Shown piece after piece: positions 1 through 11,861 of a DNA stretch of 64,000 bases. This DNA is from Coriaria nepalensis (lineage: Eukaryota; Streptophyta; Magnoliopsida; Cucurbitales; Coriariaceae): NCBI GenBank assembly GCA_027186245.1, contig CP114482.1:32073209-32137208 (forward strand), given 5' to 3'. The translations under genes were made by a program, and so were the position numbers. The notes beneath the pieces are model-generated. The model was not told the origin of the DNA, made no database searches, and worked only from the letters and a program-made list of their open reading frames with translations. How positions within the stretch are numbered: position 1 is the first letter of the stretch; every line of letters starts with the position of its first letter.

Positions 1-366
1 TCAATATTCTTCTTAATAATCCTATAACTATGAACAATTTGTATCTTATGCTTTAAGCAGCTTGCCTCTCAACTGGTATGATCTCTATTACGATTTCAAG
101 CGCATAACTTAAGATTCTAAACTTTATCATAATATGTAATAAATAAACATATAATATTAATTCTAATATATTTAATAAACATATAATATTAATTCTAATA
201 TATTTAATAAACATGATAAATCAATGAATATTCATCTTTATTATTATTGAATGAGTAATAAATAACAAACAATTATATCATTAATATTTAGAAATAAGAT
301 TATATCTAATAAAATGTATACCTATCGGGTATAATCTAATTGATTTTGACGAGCATACACTTTCAA
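1..366 (-). mobile_element. Fragment of a large LTR (same family as the 12.5-14.6 kb solo LTR)
   Basis: The segment aligns by eye with 14300-14596: both carry a 'cctatgact'-like block, then 'atgatctctat', and finish with a 'tacctaattga..ttgacg..catac..tttca' block that ends in CA. The right edge at about 366 corresponds to the terminus of the intact solo LTR at 14596, so this looks like the U3 end of a minus-strand LTR whose remainder lies left of the window. Many indels separate the copies. No coding sequence seen. Confidence 0.5.
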
Positions 367-696
367 AAAAATTGTCGAGCCTCAACTAAGGAGGGCCAAC
401 TCAGTGTTCAACTCACCCCTCTTCCCTCCAAGGGTGAAGTACAAAGCCAAATCCTAGCACATACAAAGATAAAAGAAAGATCCTAAGGTCAAAAACATGT
501 GTTGGATAATGGAGAACAGAAAACTGAGTAGAAGGTGAAGAATGATCCTAATATGTCATGTAGGGGTGGAGGGCGAGGGGGATTTCTAACTCTCAAATTT
601 GCAAAAATTATATTTTGTCCTCAAAAAATTATTTTATAAAAAAATTATTAATTTTTTTGTTGTTGTTAAAAATGTACTTTTATTCATCCTAACTCT

Positions 697-894
697 TATA
701 AGAGATATATCTAAGCCATTGATTTCCTCATGATATTGTGCTTATCTTTACTGTTAATATCCTTGTATATCTATGTAAAGATACTTTCCTAATTTTCCTA
801 TACTATTAAGATTTCACACTCTTGTACTTGTATAACTATGGCAGCAAGGCTTGATAAAATTATTCATGTTTTCTATATTAATCAAACTCTTATA
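697..894 (+). repeat. Copia-1 5' LTR
   Basis: 198 bp; begins TATAAGAGATATATCTAAG and ends CTCTTATA, immediately followed by the primer-binding site. Its partner is 5117-5307. Confidence 0.85.
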
Positions 895-906
895 TGGTAT
901 CAGAGC
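895..906 (+). other. Primer-binding site of Copia-1
   Basis: TGGTATCAGAGC abuts the 5' LTR without a spacer. It is complementary to the 3' end of plant initiator tRNA-Met, the usual primer of plant Ty1/copia elements. Confidence 0.9.
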
Positions 907-1223
907 TAACTATCTAACGAGCTTAGTTTTGTTTTTTTTTTTTTCAGCCGCCTGCTACCTCATGGATGCCACCGCCCTCCACGCTACTGCCCTTGCCACT
1001 GCAACTGTCGTAATTATTTCTACTATAGAGGACAATGCCATAGCTACTACTTCTCATGCTATGCCACTTGATGTGTGACCGCCTGCTAACCAAGGAGCAC
1101 CAGAAGCTACTCCAACCGGACTTCCTCTCATTGCCATAAAAGCACATCAATAGCTGCCTCTACAATTGACCCCGGTCAATTTTCCCTCTTGGTGAGCCTA
1201 AGTCAAAGCTTTATTTATCGGCT

Positions 1224-4200
1224 ATGATCTGTTCTACCCCTACTACTGCTATTGTAGGGACGACCCTCTTCCATCTCTATGCCTACCATTCCAAAACTCG
1301 AGTGATGCAGATTAAATACGATTTATCCTTACTCACTCTTGGTAACCAATCAGTCTCGGTTTTTCTCCAAATTATCAAGGCTAAGATCAATGAATTAGCA
1401 ACAATTGATCATCCTCTATCAGATGATGATATAACTTTATACATCTTTAATGGTCTCCACTCTGCTTATCGCGATATTGCAAGTCTCATCCGTGCTCACG
1501 GGACTCCTTATCGACTCGAAGAGGTGCATGATCTTCTTATCGCCCACGAGGCCTATGTCAAACACCTTGACTCCACAGCGGCCTCGCTTGTTGCAATCAC
1601 TAATGCCTCCACTTACTCATGGGATTCTTCACCTCGCCATTCCTTTAGTATGCACAAAGGCAGTTCTTCTAAACCACGCTACTATAATAATTCTCGTGGT
1701 CGTGGAAATAATAATAATCATGGTGTCGGATCCTCTCAGTATTGTTCTAATGTCACCTGCTAATAGTGCAGGTTTTGTGATCATATCGCTGATATTTGTC
1801 ACAAGCTTTGTGCCACCACTAATTCTACCATCACCACTCCTCCAAACCGAAATGCTTCTTCTTTGCTTTTAGACTTTGGCGCATCGCACAATATCACCTC
1901 TGATCTAGGAAATCTTTCAGTTCATTCCGTATACAACAGAACTAACAAGATTCGTATTGTAGATGGTACAAGTCTGGTAATTTCCCATATTGGATCAACA
2001 AAGCTTTGCTTACCATCTCGTACTTTTCAGACTTCTAATATTCTATGAGTTCCGATAGCTCGTCAGAATTTGTTGTTAGTTCATGATTTTACCAATTCGA
2101 ATAACGTGGTTCTTGAATTTCATCCGTCTCATTTTCTTATTAAGGATCAAACAACAGGGGGCCTCTACTACATGACCCATGTAAGAACGAGATCTACCTG
2201 CTTTGATCACCCACCTATAGGCCAGCGGTAATGCTTGGCAAACGAGCTCCTTTATCAAGCTGGCATCCACCATTAAAAATTAGTTATTCTCTTATTAATA
2301 AGTATTGTTTGCCTACTTTGAAAGAACAATCATCTTTCTTTGATTTTTGTATTTCTTGGGATCTGAACAAAAGTCAACGACTACCTTTTCGTGACACTTC
2401 ACTTATTACTTCTCATCCGCTTCAATTTATTTACGGTGATGTGTGGGGTCCTAGTCGGGTCACGTCCCTTGAAGGTCATCAGTTTTACTTACTATTGGTT
2501 GATCATTATACGAAATACTCTCGGTTTTTTCCATTACAAGCAAAATCCCAAGTCACAACTCTCTTCCCTCAATTCAAGATCTTAGTTGAAACTCAGTTTG
2601 GCCAAAAAAAATCTTTATAGTGATAATGGAGGCGAGTTTTAGGCCTTTTGACATTTTTTCAATCAATATGGTATTAGTTAGTTTACAATGGCTCCTCACA
2701 CGCCTCAACAAAATGGGACCGTTGAACGTCATCATCGTCAAGTTATTACATTCGGGTTCACTCTTCTTCATCAAGCTCATATTCTGTTTTCGTATTGGTC
2801 CCTCACCTTTGAAATAACAACTTATCTTTTCAACTGACGTCCAACTCCACTTCTTACGGGGAAAATTCCATTTGAATGCCTCCTTGACAAACCACCAAAT
2901 TATCATAAGCTTCGAGTCTTCAATTGCCTTTATTTTCCACAGTTAAAACCATATAACTATCACAAGTTGGAATCCAATTCTCGGCCGTGTCTCTTCATTG
3001 GTTATTCATCTTCTCAAAGCGCATATAAGTGCTTGGACCTTGCTTCCAGTTGGCTATTTTTATCCAAGCATGTCAAGTTTTGTGAATCCATTTTTCCATT
3101 TCACCATCAAGCCTTTCTAGCAGCAGGTTCTTTTGTTTTAGCCTTCGAAATAGGCCCCTCTCGACCATCCATTGTCATTGGGCCAATTCCCTCTCCCTCA
3201 CCAGTTTGTAGCCTATCTGTTATACCCCTATCGCATGATGTGTCGTCGTGCCTAGCTCGTCTCCATGCCGACACATCATCCCATCTACCTTGGCCCACGT
3301 CATCTAGACGTACTGGACTTCCTTCTGATATTTCAACACCTCTGCTACACTCACCTAGGATCCTCCATTCTGGTCTCCACAATAATGCTCTCAATCCATA
3401 CATGTCTCATGCATCCTCCCCTTCATCAATGGAATATACTACATTGGTTACGCCGCCCATAGCTCCTCCACCAACAACTACTTCACCGCAGCATTGCATG
3501 ACAACCCGCTCCATGAATAAAAATTTTTAAATCGAAGAATCTTCATCTCACCACCAAATATCCGCATCCTCTTGAAATTGAACCAACTTGCGTTTCTCAA
3601 GTTATGAAGCATCCGCAATGGCGACAAGTTATGTCTGACGAAATCACTGCTCTTTAATGTCATAATACATGGACTCTCGTCTCGGCATCTCATGCTCATA
3701 ATGTCATTGGTTGTAAATGGATTTTTTGTATCAAGTGAAAACTCGATGGGTCTATCGATTGGTATAAGTCTTGACTTATGGAGAAGGGGTTCCATCAATG
3801 ACCCAATCTCGACTATGCTGACACATTCAGTCCGGTCATAAAACCTATCACCATTCATGCAATTCTTTCCATCGCCGACATGCAAGGTTAGCCGATTCAC
3901 CAATTTGATGTTAACAATGTGTTTCGTCATGGTACGCTAATGGAAACTGTTTACATGACACAATTGGCTGGCTTCATTAATTCTGTTAAACCAACACATG
4001 TTTGTCATCTTCAAAAATCTATTTATGGCCTCAAACAAGCTCCTTGTGTTTGGTACCAAGCTTTAAGTACACCCTCCTTTTCTTTGGGTTTTCACAAGCT
4101 CGCTCCAACACGTCACTGTTCATCTTGCATCACGGTACCTCCTATGTTTATTTTCTAGTGTCTGTGGATGATTTACTTGTCACTAGTAATGACTCTTCCC

Positions 4201-5080
4201 TCGTATCCATGCTCATTCGAAAACTATCTGATTGCTTCTCCGTCAAGGATCTCAACTCCTTATCATATTTCCTCAGTATAGAGGTCATTCATTGTCGACA
4301 GGGACTATTTCTTACTCGACAAAAATACATCTCCGATGTGTTGTCTCGACAGCAATTAGACGGTGATCGTCCCCTACATACACATATGGCACTAGCTATA
4401 TCACTCTTCAAAATCGACAACTCTGATCTAGCTGATGCAACCACCTATCGACAGGCCATTGAGGCACTTCAATATCACACTCTTACTTGGCCCAATATTA
4501 CCTTTCTGGTCAGTCGTCTAGCTCAGTTTATGTCTTCCCCAACGTCAACTCATCGGTCTGCGATTAAATGCCTCTTCCACTACCTCAAGGTAATGCTTGG
4601 TCATGGTCTTCTCTTACGCTGCTCTCTCGATACAATCTCACTGCTTATTCCGATGCCGATTGGGCCGGCAACCCTGTCGACCGCACCTCGACTTCCGCAT
4701 TTGTCATTTTCCTTGGCCATAATCTCATTGCATGGAGTTCTTGTAAGCAACGTGTCATTGCACATTCCTCAACTGAAACTGAATATCGTACTCTTACTTT
4801 TGTTGTCTCTGAGATTCGTTGGATTCAGAATCTCTTCTTCGACCTCTTACTACCGTTCCACCGTCCGCCCATTCTCTACTATGACAACATTGGTGCTACC
4901 CACCTTTCCCTCAATACGGTCATGCATTCTCATATGAAGCATATTTCTATTGACATCCACTTCGTTTGTGATCTAGTTGCGCCTTCTTACAGTTTCTCAT
5001 ATCAACACTCTTGATCAACTTGCTGACTTGCTCACCAAACCACTTGGTCGAACACGCTTTAAACTCCTACAAGAAAAAAT
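1224..5080 (+). pseudogene. Copia-1 gag-pol pseudogene
   Basis: Broken polyprotein. A Gag of the UBN2/retrotran_gag type is open at 1224-1763 (179 codons). A degraded zinc knuckle follows near 1767-1810. The protease active site reads DFGAS (normally D-S/T-G-A) near 1870. GAG-pre-integrase and integrase-core blocks (YGDVWGP, then SDNGGEF split by a stop) lie at about 2231-2640. RT blocks YGLKQAP (about 4026) and a changed catalytic motif SVDDLL (about 4160) follow, then RNase H (YSDADWAG near 4645, STETEYR near 4770) and a final LADLLTKPL block near 5020-5047. Numerous stops and frameshifts rule out a functional product. Confidence 0.85.
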
Positions 5081-5116
5081 CGCCATGGTCGATGACACGT
5101 CAGTTTTGCAAGAACG

Positions 5117-5307
5117 TATAACAGATATATCTAAGCTCTTAATTTCCTCCTAATATTGTGCTTATTTTTCCTGTTACCCTTATATATCAATATAAAGATA
5201 CTTTGCTAATTTTTCTATACTGGTAAGATTTCACACTCTTATACTTATATACCTATGACAGTAAAGCTTAATAAAATTATTTATTATACGTTAATCAAAC
5301 TCTTATA
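5117..5307 (+). repeat. Copia-1 3' LTR
   Basis: 191 bp, TATAACAG...CTCTTATA, colinear with the 5' LTR with scattered substitutions and small indels; followed by the ACTCT target duplication at 5308-5312. Confidence 0.85.
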
Positions 5308-5882
5308 ACTCTTACATCCTTTTTTTTCTCGTCTCTAAATTTATTTTCTGGCTCTGTCCCTGAATTGATAGAGATCGTATTAAGGTAGTGGAAGATAACC
5401 TTAGTTAGAGTACCGGATAGGTTCCTCTCCACTAACAGTCTCTTTGATTGGAGGAAGAGGTAGGGAAATGAATAAAAAAATTTATAAAAAATTGTTTCCT
5501 TTTCTTATTTTGTTGGATTTAAATAAATTAAAAAAAAAAAAGTAAGGAAAGCGGAGGGAGGAGGGGAAATTCTACAGCCCAACGGTCCACCTAAATTTCT
5601 GAAGAACTGGAGACTGCTCCGATCCACATCATGTTGGATGTCGGAAACAAACATGTGGCTATACATTTCATTGGTGGGTTGATAAGGTGAAATGAATAGT
5701 GTCCTATTCGTTACCTTTCCTTTACCAAATGCCAAAGGAAAAAAAAAAAAGCCCCCTTGAAAACGTTTAGCAGCAAGATAATTAGTTTGTGAAGAAACGA
5801 AGCTAAAATGCTTTAAATGAAGGGAAACAAAAAAGTTACAAAACCAAGCATACATACATACATATACATGATATATAGCTAT

Positions 5883-6413
5883 TCATTCGGAAGCTGGGTG
5901 GTTCGGTGAATCCGGCTCCGTTCTCTGATTTAGCGATCTTTCCGTGATGGTGTCCAAAATAGGCTTCCATGACCCTGACCCATATGATTGGCTGGGACTC
6001 GGCCTAGATGGCACCAAGGTAATCCCCGCAGGGCTCGAATCATGTTGGTTCGACAAAGAGCTAGAAGGGGCCGACTTGGCAGCCTGCTTGTTGGACGGGC
6101 TATTTCGGGCTAGTGCCGTAAGCCGCCTAGCCAGAGTAGCCAAGTCCAAAGAGGACACCTCAGCCTGTAACATCGAGCATGGGAGCAAGAGATAGATGTT
6201 GCCAGGCTCGAGTGGAATGCTAGGCTTTAGAGGCTTGGAAGAAGTAGTACCTGATAGAAGCTGTGAAGGAGTGAACATGAAGTGCCTGGCCGGTTTCCCG
6301 GTTACTTGGCTAACTGTAACGGGTTGGTCAAAGTTTTCGACATATCCATTCAAGTGTACAACTCGTACTGTCGTGAACTTGGGGGAGGAGTTGTAAGAGA
6401 AACAGCCACCCAT
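5883..6413 (-). CDS. DUF4228/PADRE-domain protein, N-myristoylation signal
   Basis: Intronless 176-residue ORF starting at the first ATG of the transcript strand and ending in TGA. The N-terminus MGGCFS fits the plant N-myristoylation consensus, with a Cys at position 4 that could be palmitoylated. Family hallmarks follow in order: VRVVHLNGYVENF (about 17-29), a PVTVSQV block, FMFTPSQLLSG, and PLEPGNIYLLLPCSMLQAEVS (about 66-87), then a Ser/Pro-rich tail (about 100-176). This is the layout of plant DUF4228 (PADRE) proteins, small stress- and pathogen-responsive proteins of unknown biochemistry. The length is typical. An AT run at 6583-6592 could serve as the TATA element, about 170 bp upstream of the ATG. 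It is the only intact gene between the Copia-1 insertion and the satellite region. Confidence 0.88.
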   Translation of the reverse strand: MGGCFSYNSSPKFTTVRVVHLNGYVENFDQPVTVSQVTGKPARHFMFTPSQLLSGTTSSKPLKPSIPLEPGNIYLLLPCSMLQAEVSSLDLATLARRLTALARNSPSNKQAAKSAPSSSLSNQHDSSPAGITLVPSRPSPSQSYGSGSWKPILDTITERSLNQRTEPDSPNHPASE

Positions 6414-7141
6414 GTAGACTAATTGCTAACCAGATAATTACCTGTTTTGCTTTCTATACTAGATAAGATGGAGGAAAGCAATCAGCAAGGAGTCACACTC
6501 TCTGAGTCCAAAGTTAATGATAAGATATAATAATCAAGTAGGCACATGTATGACAGCCCATGTCCTCTTTTTATGAAAATATATATATAGAAAATGCTAA
6601 GTAGGCACACCTCTTTTTTTTTTCTTTTTTTTCCCGCTAGTATCTTCTGGGATAAGTGTATAAGAATTACATGTCAGATATAATTTGCAGCAAAAGTGTC
6701 GACATCACATGCAATTGGGAATCATGACAAACGTGACAGAATGGAGATGGGGATCATATTTGGCTCTATACTCAATTGCATCATATTACTAAGTTCAATT
6801 TTATATTTGGAGAAAGATTCATAGGAAACCTTAAGAGTTGGTTTGGTCGTGTAAGAGAGTGATGATTTTTCATCTTATCGTTTTAAATTATATTATTATT
6901 ATTTTCTATATATAAAAAAGTTAATTATATTATATACTTGTATCTTTTAAAATAAAAATTAATATGTTAATTCTTAAGAGAATCTCTTTGAGACGTGAAG
7001 TATGAACTTAAAATATGTAATAAAATAATTAAATTCCCATACATATATATATATATATATGATAAAATACATGTATATATATGTATTGAAATTGCATTAA
7101 TTGGATAAGGAAATTAGTATTAATTATTTTTAACTTAAGGT
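6414..7141. other. AT-rich upstream region of the DUF4228 gene
   Basis: Upstream of the minus-strand DUF4228 gene. Contains AT dinucleotide runs (about 6583-6592 and 7043-7060) and no supportable coding sequence. Confidence 0.5.
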
Positions 7142-7367
7142 TAGGGGCGGAGACAAGAGACAAGGGTGAGTAAAAATGGAGGCATTGTCTATCCTTAATT
7201 TTGTTAAAAATATGTTTTTAACCTAAAATTATTCAATTTTTTCAAATAAATCCTTAAAATATTTATAAGAAATATTATATAGTTTTACCATCCTAACTTT
7301 AATATAATATATTTTGCTTCCCCTACAGTTTTTTTTTTTTTTTTTTTTTTCTGATTCCGCTCCTGAG
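7142..7367. mobile_element. MITE with 7-bp target duplication TTAAGGT
   Basis: 226-bp noncoding element starting TAGGGGCGGA and ending TCCGCTCCTGAG, an imperfect terminal inverted repeat. It is flanked by exact TTAAGGT direct repeats at 7135-7141 and 7368-7374. A T homopolymer occupies about 7329-7350. It belongs to the same family as the element split by Copia-1. Duplication length suggests a hAT-type (8 bp) or related superfamily, but this is not settled. Confidence 0.6.
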
Positions 7368-7374
7368 TTAAGGT

Positions 7375-9175
7375 GATTATTATAGTTAATTTTGAGACAT
7401 TCTTGAATTAAGAATTAGTTTGAAAAAAATACACATACATAATGAAAATCGTACTCATATTAGAGAAACTTCATAGAAGTTATCTTTTCGTTCTTATATA
7501 TGAAATATATGTATATATTACTTTTCTAGAATAATGAACAATAAGCATTAATGAATAAATAATAAATAATATATATCATAAAAAACAAAGAGAAAAAAAG
7601 TCTAAAAAACCAAAATTGTTTACCAATTAAAAAAATAACATAAACATCTAACAATGTAGCTTAATTTTAAAAACAAAGTAAAAATATAAAAACTAAAATG
7701 TATATGCATTACAATATCAACATGCTCATAAATAATGTTCTTAAAGACATCAAAATATGATAGGGTTTCTAAAACATAAATCTTTATAATGCATGAAGAA
7801 AGCAAATCTACTTTCCCAACCATTACCTCCCTCCTTGCACGTCTACTAGTCCATTTCTGTTGGGGAAATGTTTTGATGAACATGAGATTAAACTTCTTCC
7901 TTTTGCAATCAATCACTATAAACCCTAATAGCCTCCCAAACTCTTCTTCATTCTTCATTGAAGATAAAAACTATATTATTTGTATTCATACGTGCCAACT
8001 CGAATTAAACGTAAGTAATACCATTACATCACTTGAAATGAGTTAACATCATTAGTGATCAATATTTGATAATCTTTTCATGTAATCAGGTGAATCTAGC
8101 AAGATGAAGAAATTTTTTATCAAGATAAAATATGTCAAATCTATAATTTTAAATTAATTCCAACAATATATATCAAATACTGCAGCCGTGGTGGAGGAGT
8201 TGGTAAAGATAACAGTGAATGGATGAATTTATGAAAAACTTGTTTACAAGTGAGTTAAATAGTATAAAACTAAAAAATGGAAAATGGATTTCCATTACCT
8301 TTTCCACGATTATAGGAATTTGCCTCGAATGGATTGCGTCTCTTTTTTTGTAGAGGAGAGAAATTTGTTGTGAGCTTAGCTTTTTTTGTTTTCCAAAGAA
8401 GAAAATAGATGTGAAGAAATTAGGGGATGGATTATCATATATCATAAATTTTTGTAATCATATTACCGTGCCATATAACATAAGAAAATAAATACAAAAA
8501 TTGGTTAAAATAAAAGAAGGATGGATAATGGTATCAATAAACATAATGCTTAAAAAAATAAAGAAATAAATGGTGATATAATATAAGATTCAACATCTAT
8601 AAAATGAAATTTTGATGAACTTTGACGAATTAAACTTCCCACTTCTCCGATGACATTCTCATCTAATGATAATAACATTCCCTAATTTGTAATATAAATT
8701 TCATAAATAATAAACGTTTTTGCCTTTTAGTGTTAATTGCAAACAAAAAATTATGAAATAAATATGACATAAATAGAAGAGCAAATGAATCAGGTAAAAA
8801 GGCATCTACTTAGGATTAAATGGCATTAAAAAAATGAATGGTTAAAACTCATGACTGATAATAATAACATTAAAATAATAAAATCGTCAATTGCTTCAAT
8901 TTCTCTAGTAGATGCGACGTTCTATATACCAAATTCTTTATTGATTATCAATTAATGTAGCACTCATTAAAAAATTAAAAATGTTTGATTAATTTTGGAA
9001 GAAAAACGCAATGATTTTTTATTGTAAATATAATTCAATGCTTGGTTATATATACATTCATTATACTTAATAATTAGAGGAATAAGATCGATGGCCAATA
9101 TTACAAAATCAACATCATGATCAATGAATTAAATTACTAATTAATTGATGATACGATAGTGAAGTTTAATAAGAA
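7375..9175. other. AT-rich noncoding stretch, no recognised gene
   Basis: Very AT-rich. Two minus-strand open frames (7620-7958, 112 codons; 8173-8445, 90 codons) show no family I recognise, no clear splice context and biased Phe/Ile/Lys composition expected of AT-rich DNA. I see no support for a gene. Confidence 0.4.
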
Positions 9176-10019
9176 TATGCTAAATTCTAAATTTGAATAT
9201 GAAATATATGGGTCTAGTTGATGTCATTTTGGGAATTAAAATTTCAAAGACATCAAATGGGTTTATTCTAAGTCAGTTTCATTACATAGATAAAATTCTT
9301 GGAAAATTTAGCAAAAAAGATTATAATGTAGCAGGCACCCCAATTGATGTCAATTTGCACATGAGTAAAAATAAAGGTTATGATATCTCTCAAGTAGAGT
9401 ACTCCAGAGTGATAGGCAATTTTATGTACTTAACAAGTTGTACAAGATTCGATTTAGCTTATGCAATTCGCAAACTGAGTAGATATACAAATAATCCAGA
9501 GCATGATAATTGGAAAAGAATCATAAGAGTACTAAGGTATTTACACTATACTCGTAATTTTGGACTGCACTATAATAAATATCTAGTTGTACTAAAAGTA
9601 TACACATATACAAATTGGATATCAGATATAAAAGACACAAAGTCTACGAGTGGCTATATGTTTACACTAGCAGGTACAACTATTTCTTGGGAATCCTCTA
9701 AACAAATTGTGATGGGCATATCTACTATGAAATCTGAGTTATAGCCTTAGATAAATGTGGAGAAGAGACATAATAGCTACGAAAATTCTTAGAGTATATT
9801 CCAAAGTGGTCAAAGTTTTGTGCTAGTAATTTGCATTCATTGTAACAGTCAATCTGCAATTGGAACATCACAAAGCAATATGTATAATGGTAAGTCTAGA
9901 TATATACGTCAACGACATAATACCATCAAACAACTACTCTCTATTGAAGTTATCTTTATTGACTATGTAAAATCAAAGAATAATATTACGGATCCGCTAA
10001 CCAAAAGGTTAAATAATTA
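9176..10019 (+). pseudogene. Copia reverse transcriptase/RNase H remnant
   Basis: The open part (9193-9744) begins in the RT C-terminal half: a Y/[14 protein letters not shown] block, then [13 protein letters not shown], a VAGTPID block, and [22 protein letters not shown]. RNase H follows with [16 protein letters not shown] (the first Asp of the usual ADWA motif is lost) and a [11 protein letters not shown] block. After a stop and frameshift at 9743-9820 it continues to YNGKSRYIRQRHNTIKQLL and NITDPLTKRL (to 10019). Gag, protease, integrase and the RT YVDD motif are absent, so the element is 5'-truncated. Confidence 0.85.
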
Positions 10020-10779
10020 GTTGAAAAATCAATAAGGGGAATGAGACTAAAGCTCATGAAAGGGTAAGTCAATACAATGGAAACTCAACATAATTTATTG
10101 GAAATCTCAAGATCTAGGTTTAAAGGGAGATCTTAATTATATCACTGTGGAGGTTATCTTCCTATTCATTCCCATGATGAAACAGTGATTCCCGTAATAG
10201 AAAGGATAAGCTGTGTTTTTAATGATTTTTAGGCATTGGCAAATTTGAGCAGAGTAAAACGAGTTACTTTTGATTAAGAGTCATCTATGTGAGAGAGAAG
10301 TGACGTCGCTTCTAAGGGAATTAACTTGGGGATAATGCTTATCAACTCTTGCAGAACCAATTAGATGTTCAAAGCCAAAATGAACATTACAATGAAAACT
10401 CAATTATGTAAGATTAGACTCTTGTGTGAAGTATATTATTGTTTACATGAATGACAGAACAGTTCTAAGACATTATCAGAGACTACAATGGTTAGAACAA
10501 AAAAATCCATATATGGAAGAGTTGAAGAAGTGGCAGAAGGATGATTCGCCAGAGAAATCCATGAACGACGACAAGCAACCTAAGTTGGCACTGAAATCAA
10601 TGGCCTAAAAAGGAGTAAGCTTCACCACCAAAGGTAAATTATAGACACTTCAAAACTAGGGGCTTTTTTGTATGGCAAAAATTAGTATTTTGTGTGTATT
10701 TTGGACCAAAATATGTGTGATTGATTGAGTTATCTGACTTTAGACTGAAACGTTGGTGAAAATGATAAGAAAAATGCCT
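10020..10779. other. Untranslated 3' region of the Copia remnant
   Basis: Continues colinearly from the RNase H stop, with a 'atgagactaaagctcatg' segment of the kind that follows pol in plant Copia elements. No LTR boundary could be fixed. The 60-codon frame at 10426-10608 has no recognised similarity. Confidence 0.35.
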
Positions 10780-11222
10780 TATCCATGAAATTCCCTATTG
10801 CTCAAGCTCTGAATTACAAAGACTTCGAGATATCTTTTCTCTAATCTCGATGCTCTATGTGCCCTAAGCATACCCATAGAGTATCGGGCTGAGAGATCAA
10901 AGAATTGGTAGTCTCTATTATTGATGCTCGATGGGTTAGTAAGATTAGAACTCTTAAACATCGTGCACTGAGAATAGAGACTACCAATTCTCTATTCTCA
11001 ATGCTTGATGCCCCATGGGTTTGTAAGACTATAACCCTCTGGTATCAAGCATTGAGGTTAGAGACTTCGAGGTCTCTAATCTCTCATCTCAACGGCTCGA
11101 TGAGTACTTTCAAGACCCATCGAGCATCGAGATTAGGTGATCAGAAACTTAAGAGTCTTTGTTCTCAATGCTCGATAGCCAATGGGTTTGAAAGACTAGA
11201 ACCTTTGACCATCGAGCTTTAA
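10780..11222. repeat. 84-bp satellite, left block
   Basis: Four to five diverged tandem units of about 77-88 bp, each containing a TCGATGGG-like motif, its complement CCCATCGAG, and an 'AGAGACTT..AAGTCTCT' type palindrome (for example at 11065-11085). Open frames through the block are an artefact of repeat structure. Confidence 0.65.
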
Positions 11223-11861
11223 ATGGTTTAGTTTAAATTTAAAATCTCTTTGACTTTTGATATGTTTATATTAATTTTCTATATTAATCTTTATTTTAGA
11301 TTGTGTTTTTTTCATTTCAAGATAAAAGAAGTTGTAATTTTTCATGAACTTAGACTCATAAAATTAGTGAAGAATATATATACAAAGCATGCATTTCTAT
11401 GATACCTAAGCAAGAAGAGATGATTGTTGATGTCAAGCAAAAGCTCACACGACAGTTAGAGAATAGTACAAAAGATTTAGGGGATTGCAGGGTATACATG
11501 ATTAATTTCATGGAGTTTCATCATGCATGACTTGATATGAAGCTTGTTCACGATGATATAAGCCGACGACAGATCACTTATGCCCTTTATCAACAATATT
11601 TAGACTTGTAATTATTCATATGTATGAGGTTTTATTTTTGATATTGTGTTGTGACTACTTGCAGGAATTGGGACTCTATTGTTGGAAATTTTACATGGCA
11701 AATTGAGATATTTCAGTAGTTATGATGTCCAAATTCTTAAAGATTTGTCCATTTTTTTGTTATAAGTGATACAAGTATAGTAATAATATAATAACATATA
11801 ATGAAAAGTCTCAAACAAGTGTTAAGCTTCAAAACTCAACAAGTTTTAAACCCAAAAGTCT
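11223..11861. other. Unassigned AT-rich segment between satellite blocks
   Basis: About 640 bp between the two left satellite blocks. No ORF, terminal repeat or recognised element; possibly an old insertion into the array. Confidence 0.3.

Larger units (their letters stand above)
697..5307 (+). mobile_element. Decayed Ty1/copia LTR retrotransposon (Copia-1)
   Basis: Complete in structure: two LTRs (697-894 and 5117-5307), a primer-binding site directly after the 5' LTR, gag-pol remnants in the order gag, protease, integrase, RT, RNase H (the Ty1/copia order), and a 5-bp target duplication ACTCT at 692-696 and 5308-5312. LTR termini are TATAAGAG...CTCTTATA rather than TG...CA. LTRs have diverged by substitutions and indels (198 versus 191 bp), and the coding region has many stops and frameshifts, so the insertion is old and inactive. 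Confidence 0.9.
561..5363. mobile_element. MITE-like repeat split by Copia-1
   Basis: The left arm (561-696) starts TAGGGGTGGAG and the right arm (5308-5363) ends CTCTGTCCCTGA, giving imperfect terminal inverted repeats. The same family occurs intact at 7142-7367. The two share a 'catcctaact' block and T-rich flanks, and in the left arm that block lies exactly where the Copia element inserted. Removing 697-5312 restores a short AT-rich element. No clear target duplication of the MITE itself was found, so its outer limits are approximate. Confidence 0.45.

Noticed and set aside
5505..5855. 116-codon minus-strand ORF next to the DUF4228 gene
   Set aside because: Lies in the presumed 3' flank of that gene, with homopolymer-encoded Lys/Phe runs and no family similarity.
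7620..8445. Two minus-strand frames as a possible gene
   Set aside because: No recognised domain, no convincing splice sites joining them, composition as expected from AT-rich DNA.
10905..11222. 105-codon plus-strand ORF in the satellite
   Set aside because: The frame follows repeated 84-bp units and repeats itself in translation; better explained as satellite DNA.
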